This document shows, one piece after another, positions 52,903-60,880 of a stretch of DNA of 64,000 nt. The translations under genes and the position numbers were made by a program. The first letter of the stretch is position 1; every line of letters begins with the position of its first letter. The stretch is from Scopulibacillus_A cellulosilyticus (GTDB lineage Bacteria > Bacillota > Bacilli > Bacillales > Sporolactobacillaceae). The notes under the pieces were generated by a model. That model made no database searches and was not told the origin of the DNA. It saw only the letters and a program-made list of their open reading frames with translations. The stretch covers positions 94,111-158,110 of the forward strand of contig NZ_JBHTCO010000044.1 of assembly GCF_042665295.1 (NCBI RefSeq). Direction: 5' to 3'.

Positions 52903-53337
52903 ATGATGAAGAAAATAGGTATAGTTTTTGCTATGTTCGCACTATCGTTGGTAATCATCCCAGCCACATCAAAGGCAAACACTGTTCAGCCATATGGCAG
53001 TGGTGATTGGGATTATCAAGGGAGCGATGTGTTTACCCACCAAAGTAGAAACTTTAAATCAGGTGGAGGTGATTTTAAAGTTTGTCTTAACAAGAGTAGT
53101 AAAGAGGGTAACTATCGGCTGATGGAGGAAGATCCGTTTAATCCAGATGACTGGGTGGTATACGATGATAACCCTTATAATTATACCGGTGATGTCTCAT
53201 TTCCGGAAGATTTTGATTCACATGGCTGTGTCATCTACAGAAATATTGGTAAATACGTCGATGGCTCTGATCATCAAGCCGAGTTTTATCTTAAGAAATG
53301 GAGTGGAGGAAATTCAACTGTCAGAGCATATGATTAA
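52903..53337 (+). CDS. small secreted protein, unknown
   Basis: A 144-residue protein with a clear signal peptide (about 1-26, ending TSKANT). The mature part of about 118 residues is rich in Gly, Asp, Tyr and Trp, has two cysteines (KVCLN and HGCVIY) able to form a disulfide, and probably folds as a beta-sandwich. I do not recognise the family. ATG 52903 or the next codon; a TTG three codons upstream lies too close to the AAAGGG site. A strong terminator follows. A surface or antimicrobial role is possible but unsupported. Confidence 0.7.
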   Translation: MMKKIGIVFAMFALSLVIIPATSKANTVQPYGSGDWDYQGSDVFTHQSRNFKSGGGDFKVCLNKSSKEGNYRLMEEDPFNPDDWVVYDDNPYNYTGDVSFPEDFDSHGCVIYRNIGKYVDGSDHQAEFYLKKWSGGNSTVRAYD

Positions 53338-53352
53338 TGCCATTGGGCGATG

Positions 53353-53385
53353 AAAAGAGCACTCCAATTTTGGTAAGTGCTCTTT
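53353..53385 (+). terminator. terminator after the secreted-protein gene
   Basis: AAAAGAGCACT/AGTGCTCTTTT, 11-bp perfect stem with a U-rich 3' arm. A second GGGGCTC/GAGCCCC hairpin follows at 53412-53433 and may serve the opposing gene. Confidence 0.8.
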
Positions 53386-53456
53386 TGAGTATGTGCCAGG
53401 CACACTATAATGGGGCTCCTAAGTGAGAGCCCCTACATTGCACCATTTTTGACCCG

Positions 53457-54263
53457 TTATCTTTGCCAATGATTAGGTGTATTTATATAATAGGGCAGTT
53501 TAGTTTGTAGATTCCCTTTTGCTGAATTAACTTGAGATTGTGTTAGGAATATACAATCAGTCAGGTCGGCATTGCTTAAATCAGCATCCCTTAAGTCTGA
53601 ACCGATAAAATCCACTTTTCTTAAATCTGCATTTCTTAAGTTAGCTGCAATTAAAAGCGCTCCTCTTAAATTTTCTCCTTTTAGATCAATACCTTGCAAA
53701 TTTGCTCCTAAATAGTCAAGCCCTTTACTTTTTTTACTTTTTTTATTAACAAAGCCTTTCCGAACAAAATCGCTTGTCCTTATTAATAAATCGTTAACTG
53801 TATTTCGATGGGAAGGTATCTCTAAGCTTAAAATTTCTTCAGGTGTCTTATTTGTCATTTGTATAGTATCATCATAAGCCTTTTTTAATTCTTTTTGAAA
53901 TCGCTTTGTTTCCGTTAGCTTTAAGGCTTGTCTTAGATAATAGAGCATTTCATGTAATTGTTGAACAACAGGGAATACCGCAAACATTTCCCTTGAACTT
54001 TGCATGTTATTTCGCCAATCATTTTCTTTATATATACTCTGCGAAACATGTTGTCCAGCTCCAAAACATTCGTAAGAGACACATCCACGAAAGCCCTTAT
54101 CTCTTAATTGGTCATGTATGCTGCAACGATTATCTAAACATAAATGACGGCAAGGCTCCCCACTGTCTTTATTGAATGCAAAGTCTGCTGATTTGCTATA
54201 AGGTAAAGCAACGCAACACAAGCCAAAACAATTTTCGCAATCAGATCTTAAATAGTCATCCAT
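53457..54263 (-). CDS. Cys-cluster (YkgJ-like) and pentapeptide-repeat protein
   Basis: A 268-residue two-part protein. The N-terminus has a cysteine cluster, CENCFGLCC, then Cys residues near 38, 42, 47, 61 and 66, resembling YkgJ-type zinc/iron-chelating proteins. The middle is helical. The C-terminal part (about 180-250) is a run of pentapeptide repeats (LQGIDLKGENLRGALLIAAN ... DADLSNADL), which forms a right-handed beta-helix. The ribosome site AGAGGA is unusually far (about 12 bases) from ATG 54263. Function unknown; metal binding by the Cys cluster is inferred. Confidence 0.8.
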   Translation of the reverse strand: MDDYLRSDCENCFGLCCVALPYSKSADFAFNKDSGEPCRHLCLDNRCSIHDQLRDKGFRGCVSYECFGAGQHVSQSIYKENDWRNNMQSSREMFAVFPVVQQLHEMLYYLRQALKLTETKRFQKELKKAYDDTIQMTNKTPEEILSLEIPSHRNTVNDLLIRTSDFVRKGFVNKKSKKSKGLDYLGANLQGIDLKGENLRGALLIAANLRNADLRKVDFIGSDLRDADLSNADLTDCIFLTQSQVNSAKGNLQTKLPYYINTPNHWQR

Positions 54264-54381
54264 TTAAAGAACACGTCCTCTTTATTTATGATCCTTAACA
54301 CCCGTTCCCCTATTTTAGAGTATCTCAAAAATATAACAACCTGTATATTGTTAATTCGGCGCCATTTGTTATATAATCTTT

Positions 54382-54409
54382 AAAAAGTCCGACCCCAAAG
54401 GAGCCGGAC
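54382..54409 (-). terminator. terminator after the Ig-like secreted protein gene
   Basis: GTCCGGCTCC/GGGGTCGGAC stem followed by TTTTTAAA on the minus strand. Confidence 0.78.
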
Positions 54410-54420
54410 GCACTATATAT

Positions 54421-55566
54421 TTAGTGTTTTACAACTTTTCTTACCGCCGCTTTACTAACGTTTCCTGCTTTATCTTTAGCGTATACATAAACGTTTGTTC
54501 CAGCTTTTTGAGACTTAATCTTGACACTGTAATAGCCTTTGCTGTCTGCTTTACCCGTACCAATCGTTCTGCTTTTCGCTTTGACGGTAATATATGCATT
54601 AGCTTCTGCCTTTCCTTTGATAACTTTGTCATTATCATCAATTTTGTATATTGTCGGCTTGCTTGGCGGAACAACATCTCTAACCGTTACCGTCGCAGCT
54701 TTACTAACATTTCCCGCCTTATCTTTAGCTGTTACAGTTAATTTCGTTCCCGCTTTTTGAGTTTTGATTTTAACAGAAAATGCTCCATTATAAGATACTT
54801 TTGCCGACCCAAGAGTTTTTCCTCCGGCTTTTACTGTTACTGTTGAGTAGGCTTCCGCTTTACCTGTTACCACTTTATCATTATTATCAACTTTATTTAC
54901 AGCAGGTTTATCCGGAGCAGCAGTATCTATGTATTGAGCCTGCAGTGCATAAAGATCATTTTTCGTATTGTCAAGTCCGTCATCATCATAGGCGCCTATG
55001 TAATATGTCCCTGCTTTATTGACTTTCCATGCTTCAAATAACGCCCCATCTTGATATTCAATGTCTAAGATTTCCAAGTTGCCATTATCTTTAAAGTCCT
55101 TTTCAACTGCTGCGTACATTAAATCAATTGCACTGGTATTTGTCATGCCGCCAATGACCAACGTTCCCTTCGGTACTTTGACTTTATAGAAATCTACATC
55201 ATAATACGGCAATAACTGACCAACCATCGTTTGATCTAATGGTAAAGTATTTGCAGCAGTAAAATCATCATTAGGTTCGATCTCCGTCAAGAAATCATTT
55301 TTGTTCTTATTACCGGAACCATTAAACGTCCGTTTACCTTTTAAGTCTTTCGAAGATTGGATCCCTTTTAATACTGATTGACTATTAAACTGGTTTATTT
55401 TATGAGAACTAAGATAACCTGGTTTCAACAATTTACTTTGAACTTGATTTTGCAGTTCCGCTTTCGAGGATTTATGTTGATGAGTTTGTGCGTGGGCTGG
55501 ACTTAAGGACAACGATGAAGCTAATACCCCTATTCCGATCAGTGATAATATCCCCTTTTTATTCAT
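54421..55566 (-). CDS. secreted protein with PPC-like and two bacterial Ig-like domains
   Basis: A 381-residue exported protein: signal peptide about 1-26 (ending PAHAQT), a low-complexity linker, and a pre-peptidase C-terminal-like domain (EPNDDFTAANTLPL ... YYDVDFYKVKVPKG). Two tandem Ig-like modules follow from about residue 220, each ending in KDKAGNVSKAA. The two modules are close copies in sequence. No catalytic domain and no LPXTG anchor are visible, so it is probably an adhesin or cell-surface associated protein. ATG at 55566 follows GGGGAG. Confidence 0.82.
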   Translation of the reverse strand: MNKKGILSLIGIGVLASSLSLSPAHAQTHQHKSSKAELQNQVQSKLLKPGYLSSHKINQFNSQSVLKGIQSSKDLKGKRTFNGSGNKNKNDFLTEIEPNDDFTAANTLPLDQTMVGQLLPYYDVDFYKVKVPKGTLVIGGMTNTSAIDLMYAAVEKDFKDNGNLEILDIEYQDGALFEAWKVNKAGTYYIGAYDDDGLDNTKNDLYALQAQYIDTAAPDKPAVNKVDNNDKVVTGKAEAYSTVTVKAGGKTLGSAKVSYNGAFSVKIKTQKAGTKLTVTAKDKAGNVSKAATVTVRDVVPPSKPTIYKIDDNDKVIKGKAEANAYITVKAKSRTIGTGKADSKGYYSVKIKSQKAGTNVYVYAKDKAGNVSKAAVRKVVKH

Positions 55567-55682
55567 CTTATCTCCCCTTTTGTTAGTGCTTTAGTACCGT
55601 TAATTTTAGCCTATTCATCAAGCGGATTCCACATTTTTCGTTCGACAAAAAATTATCCTTACAACAAAAGAGAGATGCCTAT

Positions 55683-55708
55683 AAAAAAAGCAAGTGCTAT
55701 TTGCACTT
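55683..55708 (-). terminator. second hairpin terminator downstream of yggT
   Basis: AAGTGC/GCACTT stem followed by a seven-T run on the minus strand, about 100 bp after the YggT-family gene stop. Confidence 0.6.
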
Positions 55709-55773
55709 ACCTGTTAACCGCTTTTTTGTCTAATTTTTTATTTCCGATGATTTTCATCGTTTAGTATCTACCT

Positions 55774-55809
55774 TAAAAAAAGTAAAAAGCATATCCCCTC
55801 GTGCTTTTT
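55774..55809 (-). terminator. terminator overlapping the yggT stop
   Basis: AAAAAGCA/TGCTTTTT stem whose 5' arm includes the stop codon region, followed by ACTTTTTTT. Confidence 0.8.
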
Positions 55810-56104
55810 AACGATTTAACATTGAGACAAGTTTAATTAAAATATAACCAATAACACTATATACAATCAGCGCGAATACAGCTGAAAGATCCAATGTATA
55901 TCCTTTACTGAAAGTAACCGGATTGAACATTCCTTCAAACGGATGCAGCAAAGGCTGACTTATTCTATTAAGCCATTGAACAAACGGCACATTGGAGGCG
56001 CCGAATAGTTTAATAACGATATAAAGGGCAATAATAATTTGAACAATACTAAGAACTATATTAATGACTCTACCCAGAAATGATTGCTTCGCATTCTTTT
56101 TCAT
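55808..56104 (-). CDS. YggT-family membrane protein
   Basis: A 98-residue protein with two hydrophobic helices, FLGRVINIVLSIVQIIIALY and a second after the loop NRISQPLLHPFEGMFNP, the YggT signature. ATG at 56104 is 8 bases after AGGTG. Family members are linked to osmotic tolerance, cell division or thylakoid biogenesis in different organisms; no role is established in Bacillales. Monocistronic. Confidence 0.82.
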   Translation of the reverse strand: MKKNAKQSFLGRVINIVLSIVQIIIALYIVIKLFGASNVPFVQWLNRISQPLLHPFEGMFNPVTFSKGYTLDLSAVFALIVYSVIGYILIKLVSMLNR

Positions 56105-56413
56105 CAACAAACACCTCTTCCTCTTCAACACTAAATCATTCGTTCGATAACTCTATAAATGACAATGAAATATGTGTTAAAGAGAATCATGACAACTGAT
56201 TCAGAAATTTAATCTCTTCATTATTTTATCATTCTGTTCCTATAAGTGTCACCCTTTTTAGAATGAAAACTTGACTGTTGCCAAGCCTTAATACAGGAGT
56301 ACCGTTTGTGTGCTTATACTATTAAATATTAAATATTAAATATTAACTTTTTGTTTTACAAAAAGTTCTTTCGGGAAAATTAAGGACAAACTGTGTAAGG
56401 AGAGATGTTAATC

Positions 56414-57292
56414 ATGCAGGAAAATAATGAAGTTAAGATCACAACTCAAGAGCCTCAGCATGGATATTTACAGCCTGACATCCAAAAGGATATGGTTCCT
56501 CATTCTGTAACGGACGACCCTAAGTATGTTGGCAGCGGAAAATTAAAAGGCAAGGTTGCGATTATTACCGGCGGTGACAGCGGGATCGGCCAAGCGGCAG
56601 CCATTGCGTATGCCAAAGAGGGAGCAGATGTTGCAGTTATTTATTATGAAGCGCATAGTGACGCTGAAGATACAAAAAATCTTGTTGAACAACAGGGACA
56701 GCGTTGTCTGATCATTGCCGGTGATATCGGTGATGAAAGCTTTTGTCAGAAAGCGGTTCAACAAGTTGTAGACAGCTTTGGACGTTTAGATATTTTAGTA
56801 AACAATGCCGGGGAGCAGCATGTTTGCGAACGCATTCAGGATATAACAAAAGAACAGCTTGACCGTACCTTTAGAACGAATATTTTCTCAATGTTCTATT
56901 TGACGAAAGCTGCCGTTGATCACTTGCCGGCGGGCAGTGCAATTATTAATACGGCCTCTATAACAGCTTATGAAGGCAACCCAACACTACTTGATTATTC
57001 TTCAACTAAGGGAGCTATCGTTTCCTTCACCCGTTCTCTTTCTCAAAATCAAGATATTTTAAAAAAAGGCATCAGAGTTAATGGCGTAGCTCCAGGACCA
57101 ATCTGGACACCGCTTATTCCAGCGACTTTTACAGAAAACAAATTAAACCGCTTTGGAAAAGATACACCGATGAAACGCTACGGACAGCCGAAGGAACTCG
57201 CTCCCGCTTATGTTTTTCTTGCCTCTGAAGATTCTTCGTATATGACAGGGCAAATGCTTCATGTCAATGGCGGTACAATTGTAAACGGATAA
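56414..57292 (+). CDS. SDR-family oxidoreductase (general-stress YhdF/YdaD-like)
   Basis: A 292-residue SDR with the long N-terminal extension (PDIQKDMVPHS) typical of the YhdF/YdaD/YhxC group. Cofactor loop TGGDSGIG, NNAGEQH and catalytic YSSTKGA are visible. Members in B. subtilis belong to the general stress regulon. ATG at 56414 lies 11 bases after GGAG; an ATG at 56405 is only 2 bases from it. A 7-bp unit TTAAATA repeats about 3.5 times at 56322-56346 upstream. Substrate unknown. Confidence 0.85.
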   Translation: MQENNEVKITTQEPQHGYLQPDIQKDMVPHSVTDDPKYVGSGKLKGKVAIITGGDSGIGQAAAIAYAKEGADVAVIYYEAHSDAEDTKNLVEQQGQRCLIIAGDIGDESFCQKAVQQVVDSFGRLDILVNNAGEQHVCERIQDITKEQLDRTFRTNIFSMFYLTKAAVDHLPAGSAIINTASITAYEGNPTLLDYSSTKGAIVSFTRSLSQNQDILKKGIRVNGVAPGPIWTPLIPATFTENKLNRFGKDTPMKRYGQPKELAPAYVFLASEDSSYMTGQMLHVNGGTIVNG

Positions 57293-57329
57293 ATGTAAAT
57301 AGTGATCTATATTCAAAAAAAATCATTTT

Positions 57330-57361
57330 AAAAGCTGAAGGGCGACTTTCCTTCAGCTTTT
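57330..57361 (+). terminator. bidirectional terminator between SDR and DinB genes
   Basis: A 12-bp perfect stem AAAAGCTGAAGG/CCTTCAGCTTTT between convergent genes, with A- and T-rich flanks. Confidence 0.88.
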
Positions 57362-57377
57362 ATTTATACAACTTCTT

Positions 57378-57842
57378 TTATTTTTCTGCCTTTATTACCT
57401 TACTTTGAGCATTAATAATCCCCGTGTGCAGGCCATCATGAAAAATTCCAAATGACAGCACCTCACCGATTGTTTCAAATCCTTTAAACGGCTTAGGTAA
57501 TTTCTCATCCAGCTTCCCTTCACATGCAGTACGGATCCAGCCTGGCTGTTCTTTTAAAAGTTGTATGATTTCCTCCTTAGCAGGCGGTTGATCCGTCCAA
57601 TCTGCCGGGCTTGTATCCTTTGCAAAATAAGCGAGATAACGTTCTGGAAGATTTGGTGAAATTGAGCGCAGACCACTGGCAAAGAGGTCCAGTATAGTGA
57701 CAATATGTCCGGCATTCCAACGAATGTTATTTCTGAATCCTTGAGGAATGACGTCCCAGTCCGATTCAGGAATTGACTCCAATAGATCTAATGTTGAATT
57801 TCTTACTGTTTCTAATTGCTTAAATACAATCTCTTCTTGCAC
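57378..57842 (-). CDS. DinB-family protein
   Basis: A 154-residue four-helix-bundle protein. Three histidines in the family's metal positions are visible: WNAGHIV, and FHDGLHTG near the C-terminus. The start is GTG at 57842 after AAGGAG. DinB-like proteins include bacillithiol S-transferases and metal-dependent hydrolases in Bacillus. The exact activity is unknown. Single gene. Confidence 0.85.
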   Translation of the reverse strand: MQEEIVFKQLETVRNSTLDLLESIPESDWDVIPQGFRNNIRWNAGHIVTILDLFASGLRSISPNLPERYLAYFAKDTSPADWTDQPPAKEEIIQLLKEQPGWIRTACEGKLDEKLPKPFKGFETIGEVLSFGIFHDGLHTGIINAQSKVIKAEK

Positions 57843-57969
57843 AAAAATCTCTCCTTTTTTATTGAAATCATCTTATTCTAAGCTGGGTTCTTTTTTACGC
57901 TATCCTTACTATAGCATGAATAATTTGAATACATTAAAAAGATGCTCAAAAAATCTATTAGCGTAAAAT

Positions 57970-57997
57970 ATCCCCCTTGTTTATCAACAAGAGGGAT
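57970..57997 (-). terminator. terminator after pgi
   Basis: ATCCCYCTTGTT/AACAAGRGGGAT stem just past the stop, followed by ATTTTAC on the minus strand. Confidence 0.75.
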
Positions 57998-58013
57998 TAG
58001 ACTGTAATAAGTT

Positions 58014-59369
58014 TTATTGATTCAAACGTTTTTCAAGCTCTTCTTTTTCAGATTCAAATCCTGGTTTTCCTAGAAGCGCAAACATGTTTTTCTTATATGC
58101 CTCAACCCCAGGTTGGTCAAATGGATTAACGCCAAGAAGATAACCGCTCATAGCACAAGCTTTTTCGAAAAAGTATACAACATAACCGAAATAGTAAGGT
58201 GTTAACTCAGGAATAACAACCCTTAAGTTAGGCACATCACCGTCGGTATGTGCCAGAAGTGTACCTTCAGCGGCTTTTTTGTTTACAAAATCCATTGTTT
58301 TTCCTGCTAAGTAATTTAATTTATCAAGGTTTTCAGCATCTTCTTCAATAACAATTTCTTCACGAGGTTTCTCAACCAGTACGGCTGTTTCAATCATTTG
58401 CCGGCGGCCTTCTTGTACATACTGCCCTAAAGAGTGCAAGTCTGTAGAGAAATCGGCAGAAGTCGGCCAAAGTCCTTTAAAGTCTTTACCTTCGCTTTCG
58501 CCAAATAATTGCTTCCACCATTCTGAGAAGTAGTGCAATCCAGGTTCATAATTCACCAATAACTCCATCGTTTTGCCTTTGTTATACAGTACATTACGTG
58601 CAGCAGCATATTGGTAAGCCTGGTTGTCTTCAAGTTTAGGAGCACTGAAGTCTTCTTGGGCGTCACGCGCACCTTTCATCATTTCATCAATATCAACGCC
58701 GCTTGCAGCAATTGGTAATAATCCAACAGCAGTTAATACAGAATAACGGCCGCCAACATCGTCCGGAATAACAAAGGATTCATAACCTTCATTATTGGCT
58801 AATGTTTTTAATGCACCTTTTTCTTTATCTGTAGTTGCGTATATACGTTTTTTTGCTTCTTCTTTTCCGTATTTATCTTCTAAGAAGCTGCGGAAAATAC
58901 GGAAGGCAATTGCAGGTTCGGTTGTTGTTCCGGATTTGGAAATGACATTAACAGAAACATCTTTATCCTTAAGCAATGCAAAAAGCTCTTTCGTATATGT
59001 TGAACTGATACTGTTGCCAACAAAGAAAATTTGCGGCGCTTTGCGTTCTTCTTTATCTAATAAGTTATAGAAAGAATGGTTCAGCATTTCAATAGCAGCG
59101 CGTGCACCAAGATAAGATCCGCCGATGCCGATAACAAGAAGAACATCAGAGTCTGATTTTATTTTTTCAGCTGCCTTTTTAATCCTGGCAAACTCTTCTT
59201 TATCATAGTTTGTCGGCAAATCCAGCCATCCTAAAAAGTCGCTGCCTTGACCTGTTTTATTATGAAGCGCATTGTGTGCCGCTTCAACTGCGTTCGACAA
59301 ATAATCAATTTCATGTTGTGAAAAAAAGGTTAATGCTTTGCTGTAGTCAAAAGTTACTTTTTCACTCAT
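58014..59369 (-). CDS. pgi: glucose-6-phosphate isomerase
   Basis: A 451-residue enzyme of the Bacillus-type isomerase family that interconverts glucose-6-phosphate and fructose-6-phosphate. SIS-type phosphate loop VIGIGGSYLGARAAIE, SKSGTTTEPAIAFR, and the C-terminal NPFDQPGVEAYK with the conserved Lys are present. ATG at 59369 is 7-8 bases after TGGAGG. It is monocistronic. A cre-like site lies about 75 bp upstream. Confidence 0.97.
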   Translation of the reverse strand: MSEKVTFDYSKALTFFSQHEIDYLSNAVEAAHNALHNKTGQGSDFLGWLDLPTNYDKEEFARIKKAAEKIKSDSDVLLVIGIGGSYLGARAAIEMLNHSFYNLLDKEERKAPQIFFVGNSISSTYTKELFALLKDKDVSVNVISKSGTTTEPAIAFRIFRSFLEDKYGKEEAKKRIYATTDKEKGALKTLANNEGYESFVIPDDVGGRYSVLTAVGLLPIAASGVDIDEMMKGARDAQEDFSAPKLEDNQAYQYAAARNVLYNKGKTMELLVNYEPGLHYFSEWWKQLFGESEGKDFKGLWPTSADFSTDLHSLGQYVQEGRRQMIETAVLVEKPREEIVIEEDAENLDKLNYLAGKTMDFVNKKAAEGTLLAHTDGDVPNLRVVIPELTPYYFGYVVYFFEKACAMSGYLLGVNPFDQPGVEAYKKNMFALLGKPGFESEKEELEKRLNQ

Positions 59370-59442
59370 ATTAAAGCCTCCAATATGTAACGTTCATCTT
59401 TACTTTACAAAACGGTTTTTCTTAAATCAAATAATTGGATTG

Positions 59443-59456
59443 TGTAAGCGTGTTCA
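59443..59456. promoter_or_regulatory. cre-like site between pgi and the DUF378 gene
   Basis: TGTAAGCGTGTTCA matches 13 of 14 positions of the core cre consensus TGNAANCGNWNNCA. It lies 74 bp upstream of pgi and 243 bp upstream of the plus-strand DUF378 gene. No clear -35/-10 pair was found beside it. The rest of 59370-59698 is AT-rich without other signals I trust. Confidence 0.4.
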
Positions 59457-59698
59457 CTTGAAAACTTTTTTACATCTGACAAATCCATGTCTTTTACTGC
59501 AATAGCATATAAAGAAAGTTTTAAACATATTTGCTTATAATATGCCTAAAAAATAGGGATTTTAACCATTGCTTTGTAATGTGCAATATTTAAAATCATT
59601 TCCTTAGTTTTACACAAAATAATGGACCATGAATAATTTATCTTTGTTGTAGATAATCTATAAAGGAAATAAATCTTCTTATTAAAGGAGGCACATAT

Positions 59699-59929
59699 AT
59701 GAATGGTCTACAGCGCACCGCTTTGGCAATCATTATTATTGGCGGCATAGATTGGGGACTCATTGGTTTCTTTCGATTTGACCTAATTGCAGCCATATTT
59801 GGCGGACAAGCTGCCGTTGTGTCAAGAGTCATATATGGTATAGTGGGAATTAGTGCATTGTACTGCTTAACTTTATTGTTTAAGCCATCAGAAGCATTCG
59901 CAGCCGATCCGGACCCTACAGTCAAATAG
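59699..59929 (+). CDS. DUF378 family small membrane protein
   Basis: A 76-residue protein with two hydrophobic helices, beginning LQRTALAIIIIGGIDWGLIGFF and continuing with DLIAAIFGG and RVIYGIVGISALY, the DUF378 pattern. ATG is 8 bases after AAAGGAGG. The tail is polar and acidic. Function unknown. It stands alone and is divergent from pgi. Confidence 0.82.
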   Translation: MNGLQRTALAIIIIGGIDWGLIGFFRFDLIAAIFGGQAAVVSRVIYGIVGISALYCLTLLFKPSEAFAADPDPTVK

Positions 59930-60103
59930 GCATAATAAATATATTGATCAAATCCATAGGATAAAGAAAACCATTGGAAAGCCTTAAAGGCATAAAATAG
60001 TATGGCAGTGCAGCATATTCAAAGATCTATTTCTCGCCGCAAAGCAGATAAGAAGCTTTTTCATACTGCAGCTTTGCCGGCACTTATAGCTCTAAATGCA
60101 AAA

Positions 60104-60132
60104 AGTAAAGCAGCCCTTTTATGACGGGCTGC
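60104..60132 (-). terminator. terminator after yugI
   Basis: GCAGCCC/GGGCTGC stem 4 bp past the stop, followed by TTTACTTTTTG. Confidence 0.85.
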
Positions 60133-60135
60133 CCT

Positions 60136-60552
60136 TTATTTTTTCAGGCGTTTATTTAATTGTGCTTGACGTTCGTTGGATTCCTTTAACCAATCCTTTA
60201 ATTTGTGTTCCAATGTGTTAAAACCGGGCTTGGCCGCAGATGATGGCTTATTGTTATTATGACTGTTACTTCTTGGCGCTTTTTGAGGTTTCTCTTTCTC
60301 TTCAGGCTTCGGCAATGTCGCACGAATAGATAAAGAAATTTTGCCTGCTTCTTCGTCAATGGTTAAGATTTTCACTTTAACAACATCGCCGACTTTAAGG
60401 AAATCGTTGATGTCTTTAACATATTGATGAGCAACCTCGGAAATATGAACAAGGCCTTGATGTTCATCATCTATAGCAACAAAAGCCCCAAAAGGCTTAA
60501 TCCCCGTTACCTTACCTTCGATGATGTCTCCAACGTTAAAATTCTCCTGCAT
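60136..60552 (-). CDS. yugI: S1 RNA-binding domain protein YugI (general stress protein 13 family)
   Basis: A 138-residue protein with one S1 domain (about 4-75: GDIIEGKVTGIKPFGAFVAID ... GLVHISEVA ... VKVKILTIDEEAGKISLSIRA). A basic, Asn/Pro/Lys-rich tail ends in a short helix. B. subtilis YugI binds ribosomes and is heat- and salt-induced. ATG at 60552 follows TAGGAG. The transcript should start near 60723 and carries about 170 nt of highly structured leader, unusual for a small housekeeping gene. Confidence 0.88.
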   Translation of the reverse strand: MQENFNVGDIIEGKVTGIKPFGAFVAIDDEHQGLVHISEVAHQYVKDINDFLKVGDVVKVKILTIDEEAGKISLSIRATLPKPEEKEKPQKAPRSNSHNNNKPSSAAKPGFNTLEHKLKDWLKESNERQAQLNKRLKK

Positions 60553-60577
60553 GAAAACAACTCCTAACAGATTTTTC

Positions 60578-60705
60578 CCGGTGTAACCGTCCGTAAGACT
60601 CCGCCTTAAATTCTGTAAAGCATTGAAGTTAGGCGGGGGTTAACGGACGCTAACACCCCGATTTGTTCTACTGACCATCAGCGGGGAAAGGCACCACACT
60701 GATGG
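60578..60705 (-). promoter_or_regulatory. structured 5' leader of yugI (riboswitch-like candidate or repeat element)
   Basis: On the minus strand two hairpins follow the promoter. Hairpin 1 (60675-60705): CCATCAG/CTGATGG, 7 bp, GC-rich 17-nt loop. Hairpin 2 (60580-60657): three stacked helices, ACACC/GGTGT, CGTCCGT/ACGGACG and CCGCCT/AGGCGG, closing a 24-nt loop, with short symmetric bulges. The last stem ends about 15 nt before the ribosome site. The segment is clearly richer in GC than its flanks. I do not recognise it as a known riboswitch class. It could also be a copy of a dispersed structured repeat. Confidence 0.65.
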
Positions 60706-60729
60706 AAGTTTCACTTTATTAACCTTTAA

Positions 60730-60758
60730 AGTATAACATAGGAAAGAATAGAAAACAA
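60730..60758 (-). promoter_or_regulatory. yugI promoter
   Basis: Minus strand -35 TTGTTT (60753-60758), 17-bp spacer, -10 TATACT (60730-60735). It places the hairpins at 60578-60705 inside the transcribed leader. Confidence 0.7.
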
Positions 60759-60854
60759 AAAACCCGAGATGATAAAAAGGTTTATAGGTCTAAGAAGATT
60801 GATGATTTAACATGTCCCGGGAAATATTTCACATGTTTTTGCAATGAATCGTCG

Positions 60855-60880
60855 AAAAAAGAGACCTTATGGCCTCTTCT
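60855..60880 (-). terminator. terminator after asnB
   Basis: AGAGGCC/GGTCTCT stem with loop ATAA directly at the stop, followed by TTTTTTC on the minus strand. Confidence 0.85.

Noticed and set aside
56322..56346. TTAAATA tandem repeat as a regulatory array
   Set aside because: Only about 3.5 copies of an AT-rich 7-mer; slippage is sufficient to explain it and no protein site is suggested.
60553..60720. A known riboswitch class (preQ1, guanidine, Mn, c-di-AMP) before yugI
   Set aside because: None of the conserved core motifs of these classes that I can recall appears in the leader, and no terminator is present.
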